A stretch of 64,000 bases of DNA from NCBI RefSeq assembly GCF_020880815.1, contig NZ_JAJITD010000009.1, positions 186,001 through 250,000 on the forward strand. Reading direction: 5' to 3'. The notes beneath the pieces are model-generated. The model was not told the origin of the DNA. It did no database searches and saw only the letters and a list, made by a program, of their open reading frames with translations. Numbering within the stretch: position 1 is the first letter of the stretch; each line of letters opens with the position of its first letter. This DNA is from Paraburkholderia sejongensis. Lineage in GTDB: Bacteria; Pseudomonadota; Gammaproteobacteria; Burkholderiales; Burkholderiaceae. Below are positions 45,684-54,170 of the stretch, in pieces. The translations under genes were made by a program, and so were the position numbers.

Positions 45684-46018
45684 ACCGCGGTCACGTAACG
45701 CGGCACGGGCTGCGGCACGCGCGGCGGCGGCTACGCCTCACGTGCGGTGCATGCGCTTGACCGCGTCGACGGGGCTCAGGCCGAACAGCCGCTTGAATTT
45801 GCCGCGCATTGGCCACTGTGCGTCGCGTCAGCAAGTGCAGCACATCGCAGAGCAAGTGCACCCTTTCCCTTGCTTTTCACCTCGACAAAAGCGCTAGGAC
45901 TCATCGCGCAGCTCGAGAATCGCCGCGCACGCGGGCTGGTGTTTTCCACAAATGGTCGAGCCGAGCCGCAACCGCACTGTCGCGAATCCCCTCCTTGCTG
46001 TAGCGGCGCTGGCTTTTT
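45684..46018 (-). pseudogene. Decayed coding fragments, including a possible AraC-type C-terminus
   Basis: No intact gene. On the minus strand, codons ending at a TGA at 45738 read GKFKRLFGLSPVDAVKRMHR, which resembles the second helix of an AraC DNA-binding domain (FKRxFGxSP). Between this and the transposase remnant, other short frames are broken by stops. I take it as debris from one or more genes disrupted near the insertion element. Confidence 0.35.
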
Positions 46019-46281
46019 TACGTCGTTGTAACTGCGACCGACAGCTGCCACTTCCGGCTTCACGTCACTCGGGACCGCCGCCTGCTCCAGCGCCTGGGCC
46101 AGTGTGTGGCCGTCGTATGGATTGACCGGGATCGAACGCGCCCGCTCACCAGCCCCTCCTCGTTGATCGTCCTCAACGACAACTTGACGCCGAATTCGTA
46201 CGGCCTGCGGACCTTGCCTTCGCTTAGCCATTCGACTTCCGGCGCATGCAAGGCGTAAAGCTTGTTCCGGTCCGGTCCCAA
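46019..46281 (-). mobile_element. Remnant of an IS5-family transposase, frameshifted
   Basis: Two minus-strand frames read consecutively match the central DDE region of IS5-like transposases: KLYALHAPEVEWLSEGK, RRPYEFGVKLSL, then after a frame change IPVNPYDGHTLAQALEQA and a following VKPEVAAVGRSY. The N- and C-terminal parts and both inverted repeats are gone. The element is dead and old enough to carry at least one frameshift. Confidence 0.7.
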
Positions 46282-46547
46282 GCCGGAACTTTCACAAGAC
46301 TGCTGATATTAAAGATCCGAATAGCTGTAACCCGAAAAGTAATTTTTTTCTTTATGCACCGAACATGACGGCGTACGCCTTTGCTCGTCTCTGGCTTCGT
46401 GTTCAAACCAACGATCGATGGGTTATATATGCCGTTCAAAGCTAGCATCAGCGACTTCATAGATGCCGGCGCTCTGACGGCAACATGGCTTACCAAACGG
46501 CTCTCCGCGCAAGGAGTCATTTCGGGTGCTTTCAGTTGTGGAGCTGA

Positions 46548-47486
46548 ACAGGAATCGCCACGCCAAACCTTTGGGGGCTGCGTGGAACCGAGGACCTTGG
46601 AGGTGGGACCAAAGCCGTCTTTGAGTTGATTAACCAGTTCAATTTGGGAACCGGCGCCATTTACTCTACGAATGGTGGGAGCCTGTTTAGCCGAAACGCG
46701 TTCGTAGGACTGGCAAACGATCGCTTTGGGAAATTAACGTTCGGACAGCAATACGAGTTTATGGTCGATTCGTTGCTGCGATTCGACAACTCGTCTTATA
46801 TCGCAGGCATATACGGTTTCCGGCAGGGGCCGTTCGCAAACCTGGGCATTCCAGGCAATCCGTCTGGCAGCGCGAACTTCGATCGCATGGCGGGCGCCGC
46901 CATGTCGAACGCGGTCAAATATACGTCGCCGCTTTACCAAGGCTTGTCTATCGGCGCTCTCTACAGTTTCGGCGGCCAGCCTGGTAGCCTTGCGCGCAAT
47001 GATGGCAAAAGCTTTGGTATCAACTACGCAGTGGGACCAGTTTCGCTCGGTGCAGCTTATACCTATCAACGCTATACGGCGCTTGGGAACGGTATGTCAG
47101 GGATTCGCAACTATGGCGCGGGCGCGGAATACAGGTTTGGCGATGCCACGGCGAATGTGTTGTACACGAACACGAAAAACACTGCAAACAACGCTACTAT
47201 CAACGTCTATCAGATCGGTGTCCGGTACCAGTTCAGCCCCGCGCTGTCCGCCGGAGGTGACTATGAATTGATGAAAGGCAATACAGTTCTGGCGGGCGAC
47301 AAGGCCAATCAGTTCAGCCTGGGCGTGCGCTATGTCCTGTCCAAAAGAACGTTCGTCTATACCGAAGCGGTTTATCAGAAAGTCAGCCGGAACAACGCTC
47401 CGCACGCGTGGATCATGGCCGTTTCTGGACCGTCAGGCAATGACCGGCAGATGCTGACGCGTCTGGGCATGGTCCATCGTTTCTGA
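46548..47486 (+). pseudogene. 5'-truncated outer-membrane porin
   Basis: The frame is closed upstream by TGA at 46545. From NLWGLRGTEDLGGGTKAVFEL (the porin turn motif, normally near residue 60-80) it reads as a porin to its correct end RLGMVHRF. The signal peptide and first 2-4 strands are missing or lie in other frames (46501-46565 reads VELNRNRHA one frame away). A start at ATG 46626 could only give a leaderless fragment. It probably is not functional. The broken 5' end faces the IS5 remnant 270 bases upstream. Confidence 0.75.
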
Positions 47487-47789
47487 GTGGGTCAAGCGTG
47501 CATTCAGTGCGTCCGAGAGCCGAGGGACTATGTGCTTCATATCAGCGCTTTTCGAGCGTTCCCGATTGGGCCGTGTCTCGACTCTCGCATGATAAAAGAG
47601 CGGATTCGAAAGCTTCGCTCCACTCGCACTTTGCCGCCGGATCACCTCGGCGCGGAATCTTCTGTTGCCTGCGCATGGAAAAGTAGGCCGCCCTTGAGTC
47701 GCACCCTCACCTACGTCAATTCTGCGAAGACGCAGGTTTGCGGAGCAAAGTCGGCCAAATACAGGACTTATCGGACCAGGCTGGGACGA
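47487..47789. other. Intergenic region between convergent porin remnant and metallo-hydrolase
   Basis: 303 bases; no gene, repeat or terminator that I can support. Confidence 0.4.
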
Positions 47790-48728
47790 TCAGGCTTCCG
47801 TTAGTAAACTTATCCGCGTGGATTCGAGGAACTCAAACGCGTAGGTATCCCCGGATCGCCTTATGTAGCCGGCGCACGGAAAGGGGAAATGCGCGGGGAT
47901 GACAACGGTGTTAGAGCCGCAGTGAGCTTCGAAAAAATCGCGTCGGGAGCGTTGTGCAACGTCCGGGTCCACACAGAATCGAGTATTCCAAGCGGGATTC
48001 TCGCACTGCAATGCCGAGTGAAACAGGTCGCCCGACAGTATCGCCCGTTCGTTGTTCGATTCGACGACAACGCCGACATGACCGGGCGTATGCCCTGGCA
48101 GATGCAAAAGCCGGACTTCCTGGCTGATCGCGTAGCTCGGGGGTACGATTTCAGCGACGCCCTGCTCGAAGAGGGGCCTTATGCTGTCTGATATGTAATC
48201 GCCGGTTCGCTCAAGTGGCGAGCCGGCAAGCTCGCTTTCCCAGAAAGCGACCTCCTCCTCCACAAAAACATATCGGGCATTAGGGAAGGTCGGAGCCCAT
48301 TTGCCGTTAAGCGAGTAGGTGTTACAGCCGACATGGTCTACATGCAAATGTGTGGAGACGACGGTATCGACCTTTCCAAGGTCGATACCGAGGGTGCGCA
48401 ACCGCTGCACCCATCCGAACTCTGCCCGATCGAATTCCGGGCGCGCTCGAGCCTTGCAGTCGCCAACGCAGGTGTCGATCATGATCGAGCGGTCTTTCGT
48501 CTCCAGCAGAAATCCCTGGATCGCAATTACCAGCTTTCCAGTCGAAGAATCGAATATTTTCTGGTTTCGTGCGGACTGCGCATCGCGGATGGCCGTTTCG
48601 GTCGCGTCGGGATGAATTTCCTGCCACTTGAGAAGTGGCGCGACGGATTCTGCAATCACGGAAATTTTTACATCGCCGACGCGGAGGCTATAGGCCATAG
48701 GCAAATCAAGAAAAGGTGACGTTTGCAT
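47790..48728 (-). CDS. MBL-fold metallo-hydrolase (possible lactonase-like)
   Basis: A 312-residue protein with the metallo-beta-lactamase motif STHLHVDHVG (metal-binding HxHxDH), a second His in HLPGHTPGH, Asp in ILSGDLFHS and the late His in IPAHFPFP. ISVIAESVAPLL at the start resembles the N-terminus of quorum-quenching lactonase-type hydrolases. Length is family-typical. Substrate unknown. The GC content is lower than in the neighbouring metabolic genes. Start at 48728 preferred (GGAA before ATG); 48698 is the alternative. Confidence 0.82.
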   Translation of the reverse strand: MQTSPFLDLPMAYSLRVGDVKISVIAESVAPLLKWQEIHPDATETAIRDAQSARNQKIFDSSTGKLVIAIQGFLLETKDRSIMIDTCVGDCKARARPEFDRAEFGWVQRLRTLGIDLGKVDTVVSTHLHVDHVGCNTYSLNGKWAPTFPNARYVFVEEEVAFWESELAGSPLERTGDYISDSIRPLFEQGVAEIVPPSYAISQEVRLLHLPGHTPGHVGVVVESNNERAILSGDLFHSALQCENPAWNTRFCVDPDVAQRSRRDFFEAHCGSNTVVIPAHFPFPCAGYIRRSGDTYAFEFLESTRISLLTEA

Positions 48729-49191
48729 TTCCGTTTTTTGAAGTGGATGACGCGTGTCGCTGGCGACGAATTAACCGCCGATGTAATGGCGCAGCAACGG
48801 CGGCGCGCCGGCGGCGGATGAAGAAGGAATCGAAAGCGGATAGCTCATCTGCATGGATTCCGGCGTAAAACGGATGCACTGAGTCTAAGAGGCCGCTTTC
48901 GTAAAAAATAATAACGATTTCGTGCGCGGCTATTCCTCTTTTCTATACCTACATACAGCGGTGGGTGCAGAAACCGGCACGCGCCAAGTAGCGGCTACCG
49001 CCGCTGGCGCGCGACTCGTCGCTCTAATATCACGCTGCGCTAGACGCCCGGCGCCACGGCCACGGCAACTGCCGGATAGTCAACAAACTCGCCCGCGCCA
49101 CTTACATGGCGTGGCTCCTCCAGTCCGTCGGCTATGGCGACGCGCCCAACGAGTTCTTCAAAGCCGCAGAATGGCAGGGCACCACGCGCGA
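48729..49191. other. Gene-poor stretch upstream of the metallo-hydrolase
   Basis: About 460 bases without a supported gene. A plus-strand open stretch of 70 codons, 49028-49240, begins after a stop and reads VNKLARATYMAWLLQSVGYG in the middle; it has no start signal and overlaps the glycine-zipper gene, so I record it only as an unassigned possible fragment. Confidence 0.35.
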
Positions 49192-49503
49192 TCAGTGCCT
49201 GTGGCCGTGCTCGAACTCGTGCTCGTGTCCGTGCGGGTGATGGCCACCATGATCGCGATGGTCCCAATCGTCGTGATGCGCATCATGGCCCAGCTCGTCA
49301 GCAAGCAATGCCCCGGCAGCACCGCCCACGCCCGCGCCCACTATCCCACCAGTGCGCCCGCCAACGGCATCGCCCACGAAGGCACCGGCCACACCCCCGA
49401 GCCCCCCGCCGACGGCATCATTGAGACCGCGCGCAAATGCGAAGGGCATCGGCGTAAGCATCGCCAATGCGACCGCGCCAACTATCAATCGTCTTCGCCA
49501 CAT
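49192..49503 (-). CDS. Glycine-zipper protein with histidine-rich C-terminal tail
   Basis: A 103-residue exported or membrane protein: signal or TM segment MWRRRLIVGAVALAMLTPMPFAFA, then a glycine zipper (VGGGLGGVAGAFVGDAVGG ... GAGVGGAAGALLADELG), then a tail of about 30 residues with many His and Asp/Glu (HHDDWDHRDHGGHH...HEHEFEHGHRH). Glycine zippers pack in membranes; the tail could bind Ni, Co, Zn or Cu. A GGAGTC-type site precedes ATG 49503. It lies 113 bases downstream of the methylmalonyl-CoA mutase gene on the same strand, so it could be on the end of that transcript, but this is not certain. Confidence 0.72.
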   Translation of the reverse strand: MWRRRLIVGAVALAMLTPMPFAFARGLNDAVGGGLGGVAGAFVGDAVGGRTGGIVGAGVGGAAGALLADELGHDAHHDDWDHRDHGGHHPHGHEHEFEHGHRH

Positions 49504-49616
49504 GATCCGACTCCTTTCTCGTGTTGACCTGTGATAAAGGATTGGGCCGATATCGCGAAATTCCACATGGCGCACTGTCGCACCCTCTTCACTCCCGAAC
49601 AGCAACTCGCCAATCG

Positions 49617-51728
49617 TTATGCAATCTCGTGGAACGGATGGGTATCTGCAACGTGTTTTTCTGCGAACGCTACAGCGATCGCAGCCAATAGCGGCACCAT
49701 CTTTTTGATCGGTGTGCCCGCCGCGAAGCAGGCTGCCACTCCGGAGCGTTCAAGGGCCACTTGACTCGCGTGGTCGATGATCCCGCCCACCACGATGGGT
49801 ATCCGCAGACCGCGTACAGTCAGTTGCTCACGCAACGCGGCGACCAGATCGTTGTGTGCGCCCGCGAGAGAGGACACGCCGATAACGTCAACCTGCTGCG
49901 CTTCAGCCAATTGGACGGTATCGGTAGGTGATGCGAACAACGATCCCGTGGAAACCGCGAAGCCCGCATCGTTTAAGACCGCTGCGATAATACGCGCGCC
50001 CCTGTCATGTCCGTCTTGTCCCAGCTTTGCAATCAACATGCGTGGCGCACGGCCCAGGCGCGTGGTCACGTCGGCCACGGCGTGGCATGCGTCCTGCCAA
50101 GCCTTGTCGCTTTCGAGGCTTGGGCCGTAGTGGTCGCGCAATAGCGGCAAGCCGATCCGGTATCGTGGCCATACGGCTTCCAGTGCCCGCGTGCACTCGC
50201 CGACAGTTGCACGCGCTCGCATGCATGCCACCGTCAGTTCAAGAAGATTTCCATCTCTGCTTCGGGCCGCCCGCGTCAGCGCATTCAGCGTGTCGCGCAC
50301 TCTCGTTGAATCACGCCTGGCTTTGATGTGAGCAAGCCTTTGCGTTTGCAGCACGCGCACCCGCTGGCCGTCGACAGTCCGTGGCTCTCCAGGGTCTTCA
50401 TTGCATCCCGTCATGAAATCGTTGACGCCCACAACCGCGCGTGTTCCCGACTCCATTTCCGCCTGTGTATCCAAAGCCGACTTGTGGATCTGTTCTCGAA
50501 CCCACCCTGATTCGACGACATCCACCACGCCACCAAGGCGTTCAATTTCGGCCATCATCGTTAGCGCCTTCTGACGGATCTCCGCGGTAAGGTTCTCCAT
50601 CATGAAAGAACCAGCCCACGGATCGACCACATCGCATACGCCGGTTTCGTGCTGCAGCACCAGTTGGGTGTCGCGAGCGAGCCTCGACGCATCCGCACAA
50701 GGAAGACAAAACGCTTCGTCGTATCCGTTGGTGTGCAGCGATTGCGTTCCGCCGAACACGGCAGCCAACGCCTCGACTGTCGTACGCACGACGTTGTTCA
50801 TGGGTTTGCGCGCCGTTAGCGACCACCCCGAGGTCTGACAGTGCATTCGCAGTGCGCGTGCCCTATCCGACGTTGCGCCATTTGCCGAGGCAAGATCCGA
50901 CCATAGAATTCGTGCGGCTCGCAGCTTCGCGATTTCAACGTAGAAGTCCATGCCGACGCCGAAGAAAAAGCTCATCCGCTGACAGACGTCATCGGCCGGC
51001 ATCCCCCGTTCGACGAGGGTCGTTATGTACTCGCGCGCATTCGCCATGGTCAGCGCAAGTTCCAGCACCGGGTCCGCGCCCGCTTCCTGAAAGTGATATC
51101 CCGACACCGAAAGTGCGTTGAACCGCGGCACGTTTTCGCTGAGATACTCAACGACGTCGGCGCAGATACGCAACGATGGCTCAGGTGCGAAGATGCAGGT
51201 GTTCCGCACCATGAACTCTTTCAGGATGTCGTTCTGAATCGTTCCCCGCAGTTGCGAGCCGCTAACGCCGCTTTCCTCCGCCGCGACGATGAAAGCAGCC
51301 AGCACAGGAAGGACCGCGCCGTTCATGGTCATCGATACCGACACGCGGTCGAGTGCAATGTCTTCGAAAAGGCGAGTCATGTCCTCCACCGTATCGATTG
51401 CGACACCCGTCACGCCCACGTCCGCGCTCACAGCGGGATCGTCTGAATCGTAACCGCGCTGGGTGGGCAGATCGAAGGCGACGGAGAGACCCTGTGCGCC
51501 TTCGGCCAACGCAGTGCGAAACGCGAGGTTCGTATCGGCGGCCTGCGCATACCCCGCGTATTGGCGTATCGTCCACGGCTTTTGCGTATACATCGACGCG
51601 AATGGACCGCGCACGAACGGCGCCTCGCCGGGCATGCTGTCCATATGCGCGATGCCATCGATATCCGCGCGCGTGTAGACGCGCTTGAGTCTGACGCGAT
51701 CCGAGCGACGCCGCCGCTGCCTGTTCAT
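49617..51728 (-). CDS. B12-dependent methylmalonyl-CoA mutase, full-length, at the end of the Nit1C operon
   Basis: A 703-residue protein with both the TIM-barrel acyl-CoA domain and the C-terminal cobalamin domain (DxHxxG as D572, H574, G577). It would interconvert succinyl-CoA and (R)-methylmalonyl-CoA. Kept active-site features: Tyr in FASMYTQKPWTIRQYAG, IQND, Arg in VRNT, the YH pair in SGYHFQEAG, and the Gln of GGTQSLH. One change is visible: the usual RNTY is RNTC. The N-terminal 15 residues are basic (MNRQRRRRSDRVRLKR). Start overlaps the LnmK-like gene's stop (ATGA). No epimerase, MeaB chaperone or propionyl-CoA carboxylase is nearby, so it seems dedicated to this operon. Confidence 0.93.
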   Translation of the reverse strand: MNRQRRRRSDRVRLKRVYTRADIDGIAHMDSMPGEAPFVRGPFASMYTQKPWTIRQYAGYAQAADTNLAFRTALAEGAQGLSVAFDLPTQRGYDSDDPAVSADVGVTGVAIDTVEDMTRLFEDIALDRVSVSMTMNGAVLPVLAAFIVAAEESGVSGSQLRGTIQNDILKEFMVRNTCIFAPEPSLRICADVVEYLSENVPRFNALSVSGYHFQEAGADPVLELALTMANAREYITTLVERGMPADDVCQRMSFFFGVGMDFYVEIAKLRAARILWSDLASANGATSDRARALRMHCQTSGWSLTARKPMNNVVRTTVEALAAVFGGTQSLHTNGYDEAFCLPCADASRLARDTQLVLQHETGVCDVVDPWAGSFMMENLTAEIRQKALTMMAEIERLGGVVDVVESGWVREQIHKSALDTQAEMESGTRAVVGVNDFMTGCNEDPGEPRTVDGQRVRVLQTQRLAHIKARRDSTRVRDTLNALTRAARSRDGNLLELTVACMRARATVGECTRALEAVWPRYRIGLPLLRDHYGPSLESDKAWQDACHAVADVTTRLGRAPRMLIAKLGQDGHDRGARIIAAVLNDAGFAVSTGSLFASPTDTVQLAEAQQVDVIGVSSLAGAHNDLVAALREQLTVRGLRIPIVVGGIIDHASQVALERSGVAACFAAGTPIKKMVPLLAAIAVAFAEKHVADTHPFHEIA

Positions 51729-52540
51729 CGATGCCTCCAGCGTTTTGCCGTCGTGACGTCGGCGATCTTCGTGCCGTCGCTATTGCGCCGCAGTTCGGTC
51801 CAGTGCCGGATGCCCTGCCCGTCTTCCGCCTGACCGACCATATGCACGGTCAACGTGTCACCCACGTCGACGTTGCCGTAATAGAACAGCGAACGGCTCG
51901 AGATGACAGGCGGTTCGCCAAAGCGCCGCCATTGCCACTCGGCGCGATCGACAAAGGCTTGAAAGCTCGCGAAGTACAGGAAGTCAGCGCCATTGAAATC
52001 GCCATTGGGGCACGGGAAGAACTCGATCGGCTCGTGCGTGGCAGGCCCGAGGTCGGCAATTGCATCACGCTCGTATGCTCGAAGGCGTTTGCCAATCTGC
52101 GCCATCTCCGCTGCCTCGTCGGGCATCTGCACGATTTCACCCGCCAGTGAAGCAAGCGCCGCCCGTGCGGCGGAACGATTGCTGCGCGCCTCGCCGCGCG
52201 TGACGAATGCAGAGGACATCCCTATCTCCGCGACTGTCAGGTCATCGCGAACGATATGGTGCGTGCTGAAGTGGCGCACAGGCCCCGTTCTGCAAAGCGT
52301 GCTGCGGATCTCGAACGCGTCGTTTTCGGCGATCGAATCGAGACCGCAGGTCTGCAACCGGATTGCCGTGAAAGCGGCATAAGAGCGGCCGCCGTTGTCA
52401 TCGTGGAATTCCGGCTGCCCGCGGCCTGCTTGAGCGGCGAGCGCTTCCCAATGTCGATGGCCACACTCCTTGAGCAACCAGTTTTCCGACAGTCCCGTGT
52501 AGCTCAGTTGCGGCATGCCCGCGCGATAGCGTTGGATCAT
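51725..52540 (-). CDS. Pnap_2097/LnmK-like acyltransferase-decarboxylase
   Basis: A 271-residue protein of the biosynthesis-cluster 'Pnap_2097' family with the LnmK double hot-dog fold. MPQLSYTGLSENWLLKECGHRHW is the characteristic opening, then RLQTCGLDSIAENDAFEI, FEIRSTLCRTGPVRHFSTHHI, and EFFPCPNGDFNGADFLYFASFQAFVDRAEWQW, SSRSLFYYGNVDVGDTLTV. LnmK itself takes methylmalonyl-CoA, transfers and decarboxylates it to propionyl on a carrier. The neighbour downstream makes methylmalonyl-CoA, which gives this assignment sense. Start at 52540, two bases after the flavoprotein stop; the long frame to 52843 runs through that gene and is rejected. No acyl carrier protein is present in the operon, so the acceptor is unknown. 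Confidence 0.82.
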   Translation of the reverse strand: MIQRYRAGMPQLSYTGLSENWLLKECGHRHWEALAAQAGRGQPEFHDDNGGRSYAAFTAIRLQTCGLDSIAENDAFEIRSTLCRTGPVRHFSTHHIVRDDLTVAEIGMSSAFVTRGEARSNRSAARAALASLAGEIVQMPDEAAEMAQIGKRLRAYERDAIADLGPATHEPIEFFPCPNGDFNGADFLYFASFQAFVDRAEWQWRRFGEPPVISSRSLFYYGNVDVGDTLTVHMVGQAEDGQGIRHWTELRRNSDGTKIADVTTAKRWRHR

Positions 52541-52542
52541 GC

Positions 52543-53835
52543 TCACGCCGCGAGGCTCGTCGAACTCTGGCCGAGCGCCAGACGGATTGCGCCGACGACA
52601 TGCTCGGCATCGCGTGCGACGCCCGAGAAACGCCCCGATCCCCATGTATGCAGCCACGGCAGGCCGATGAAGTACAAGCCCGCTTGCGGCGTGACGCCGC
52701 GATTGTGTGCAGGATAGCCAAGTCCGTTGAACACGGGCGCATCGATCCAGCTGAAATCGGGCGTAAAGCCAATGCACCAGATGATCGACGTAATGCCGCT
52801 CTGCGCGAGATCCAGCGACGTTCGCTCGCCTTCCGGGCGCCACACCGGCTCATAGGGAACGCCTTGTGGAGCGTCGATACCCTGCTTGTCGATGAATGCG
52901 TCGATGCTCGCATTGATGCGGTTGTAGGTATCGTCGGCGCTGTCGAGATTCGCGATCAGGTTCGGCGCGAATTGCAGGCGGCCGTCGCGCAGATCTTCGA
53001 GGCGACCGTAAAGTTCCATGCCTTCGAGTGCAAAACGCCGCAAGTCGATATCGCGTCCGCCGTCGCGGCCCGTCACATAATGGTTGGTGTTGTCGCGCAC
53101 GCCTTCGCGCAGAGGATGCTGATCGACGGGCATGTCGTAGTAGCGCATGTCGGCGAGCCAGTCGACCACGTCGCGGCCACGATGGAAACGCGCGCAACGC
53201 GGCGCTTCACCCACGGCCAGATACACCTTACGGCCGGCCAGATGCAGGTCTTCCGCGATCTGCGCGCCCGATTGCCCGGAGCCGACCACGAGCACTGCGC
53301 CATCAGGCAACGCCTGAGGATTGCGGTAATGCGAAGACTGCAGCTGCACGATCTGCGAAGGCAAACGCTCCGCCATGCGCGGCACGATGGGCCTGTGATA
53401 GCCACCCGAGGCAACGACGACCTGATCGGCCGTGAAGTCGCCGTTCGACGTCGACACGAAGTAGCCGCCCGACGGCACTCGCCTGACCTTGCGGACCTCC
53501 GTGTGTTCGAGCACGGGCGCATCGACCATCGCAATGAAGCCGTCCAGATAGGCGATGATCTCGTCCTTCTTCATGAAACCGTGCGGATCGTCGCCGCGAT
53601 ACGGATAACCCGGCAGCGCGCATTGCCAGTTGGGCGTGACGAGGCAGAACGCATCCCAGCGCTGCGAGCGCCACGTATGCGTAACCGTGTGCTTTTCGAT
53701 GACAAGATGATCGATGCCCGCCTCTTTGAGGTAGTAGCTGACCGACAAGCCGGCTTGCCCGCCTCCCACCACGATCACCGTGTGGTGCGGCACATCGTTC
53801 AGCGCGTCGGATGCGACAGAGTTTGCGTTCGACAT
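52543..53835 (-). CDS. MSMEG_0569-family flavin-dependent oxidoreductase
   Basis: A 430-residue FAD/NADPH enzyme, group-B-monooxygenase-like. The first dinucleotide site is VIVVGGGQAGLSVSYYLKEAG (GxGxxG), the second VLVVGSGQSGAQIAEDLHLAG; TWRSQRWDAFCLVTPNWQ is typical for this family. It would hydroxylate or oxidise a substrate in the Nit1C pathway. Twenty-one bases after MSMEG_0570 and two before the LnmK-like gene. Confidence 0.9.
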   Translation of the reverse strand: MSNANSVASDALNDVPHHTVIVVGGGQAGLSVSYYLKEAGIDHLVIEKHTVTHTWRSQRWDAFCLVTPNWQCALPGYPYRGDDPHGFMKKDEIIAYLDGFIAMVDAPVLEHTEVRKVRRVPSGGYFVSTSNGDFTADQVVVASGGYHRPIVPRMAERLPSQIVQLQSSHYRNPQALPDGAVLVVGSGQSGAQIAEDLHLAGRKVYLAVGEAPRCARFHRGRDVVDWLADMRYYDMPVDQHPLREGVRDNTNHYVTGRDGGRDIDLRRFALEGMELYGRLEDLRDGRLQFAPNLIANLDSADDTYNRINASIDAFIDKQGIDAPQGVPYEPVWRPEGERTSLDLAQSGITSIIWCIGFTPDFSWIDAPVFNGLGYPAHNRGVTPQAGLYFIGLPWLHTWGSGRFSGVARDAEHVVGAIRLALGQSSTSLAA

Positions 53836-53856
53836 GATTCGTTCCTGCTTTCGGGT

Positions 53857-54141
53857 TCAAATGAGTTCGACGACCTTGACTTGCGCGTGGGGGTCGGTGG
53901 CAAAACGCTGTGCATGTTCTTCGATCTGCGCGAGCTGATCCATTGCCGCCGAGCACGCAAAGCCGTACTTTTCGCGCACGCGTTCAGAGCCGATATGCAG
54001 CGACTCGCGCGCGCGCTCGACGAAATCGGCGAGCGCATAGCGCTGACCGGCGACGAAGAACTCAGCGATCACCGTCGAAGGCGAATAGCAGTTGGCCTCG
54101 CTGCCGTCCGGCCACTGGACTTTGAAGTGCATGACTGGCAT
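53857..54141 (-). CDS. MSMEG_0570-family nitrogen starvation response protein
   Basis: A 94-residue small protein of the Nit1C set. MPVMHFKVQWPDGSEANCYSPSTVI, then GQRYALADFVERARESLHIGSERV, matches the family. No catalytic motif is evident; a carrier, binding or scaffold role is possible. Start at 54141 has an AAGGAA site; the longer frame to 54249 overlaps the glycosyltransferase and is rejected. Confidence 0.85.
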   Translation of the reverse strand: MPVMHFKVQWPDGSEANCYSPSTVIAEFFVAGQRYALADFVERARESLHIGSERVREKYGFACSAAMDQLAQIEEHAQRFATDPHAQVKVVELI

Positions 54142-54170
54142 CAGATTTCCTTTGATTGCGAGTAAGAGAT

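Noticed and set aside
49028..49240. Plus-strand open stretch of 70 codons with VNKLARATYMAWLLQSVGYG
   Set aside because: No start or ribosome binding site and it overlaps the better-supported glycine-zipper gene; kept only as an unassigned fragment.
52540..52843. Longer N-terminus for the LnmK-like protein
   Set aside because: It would run through the flavoprotein gene's coding end in another frame; the family homology starts at 52540.
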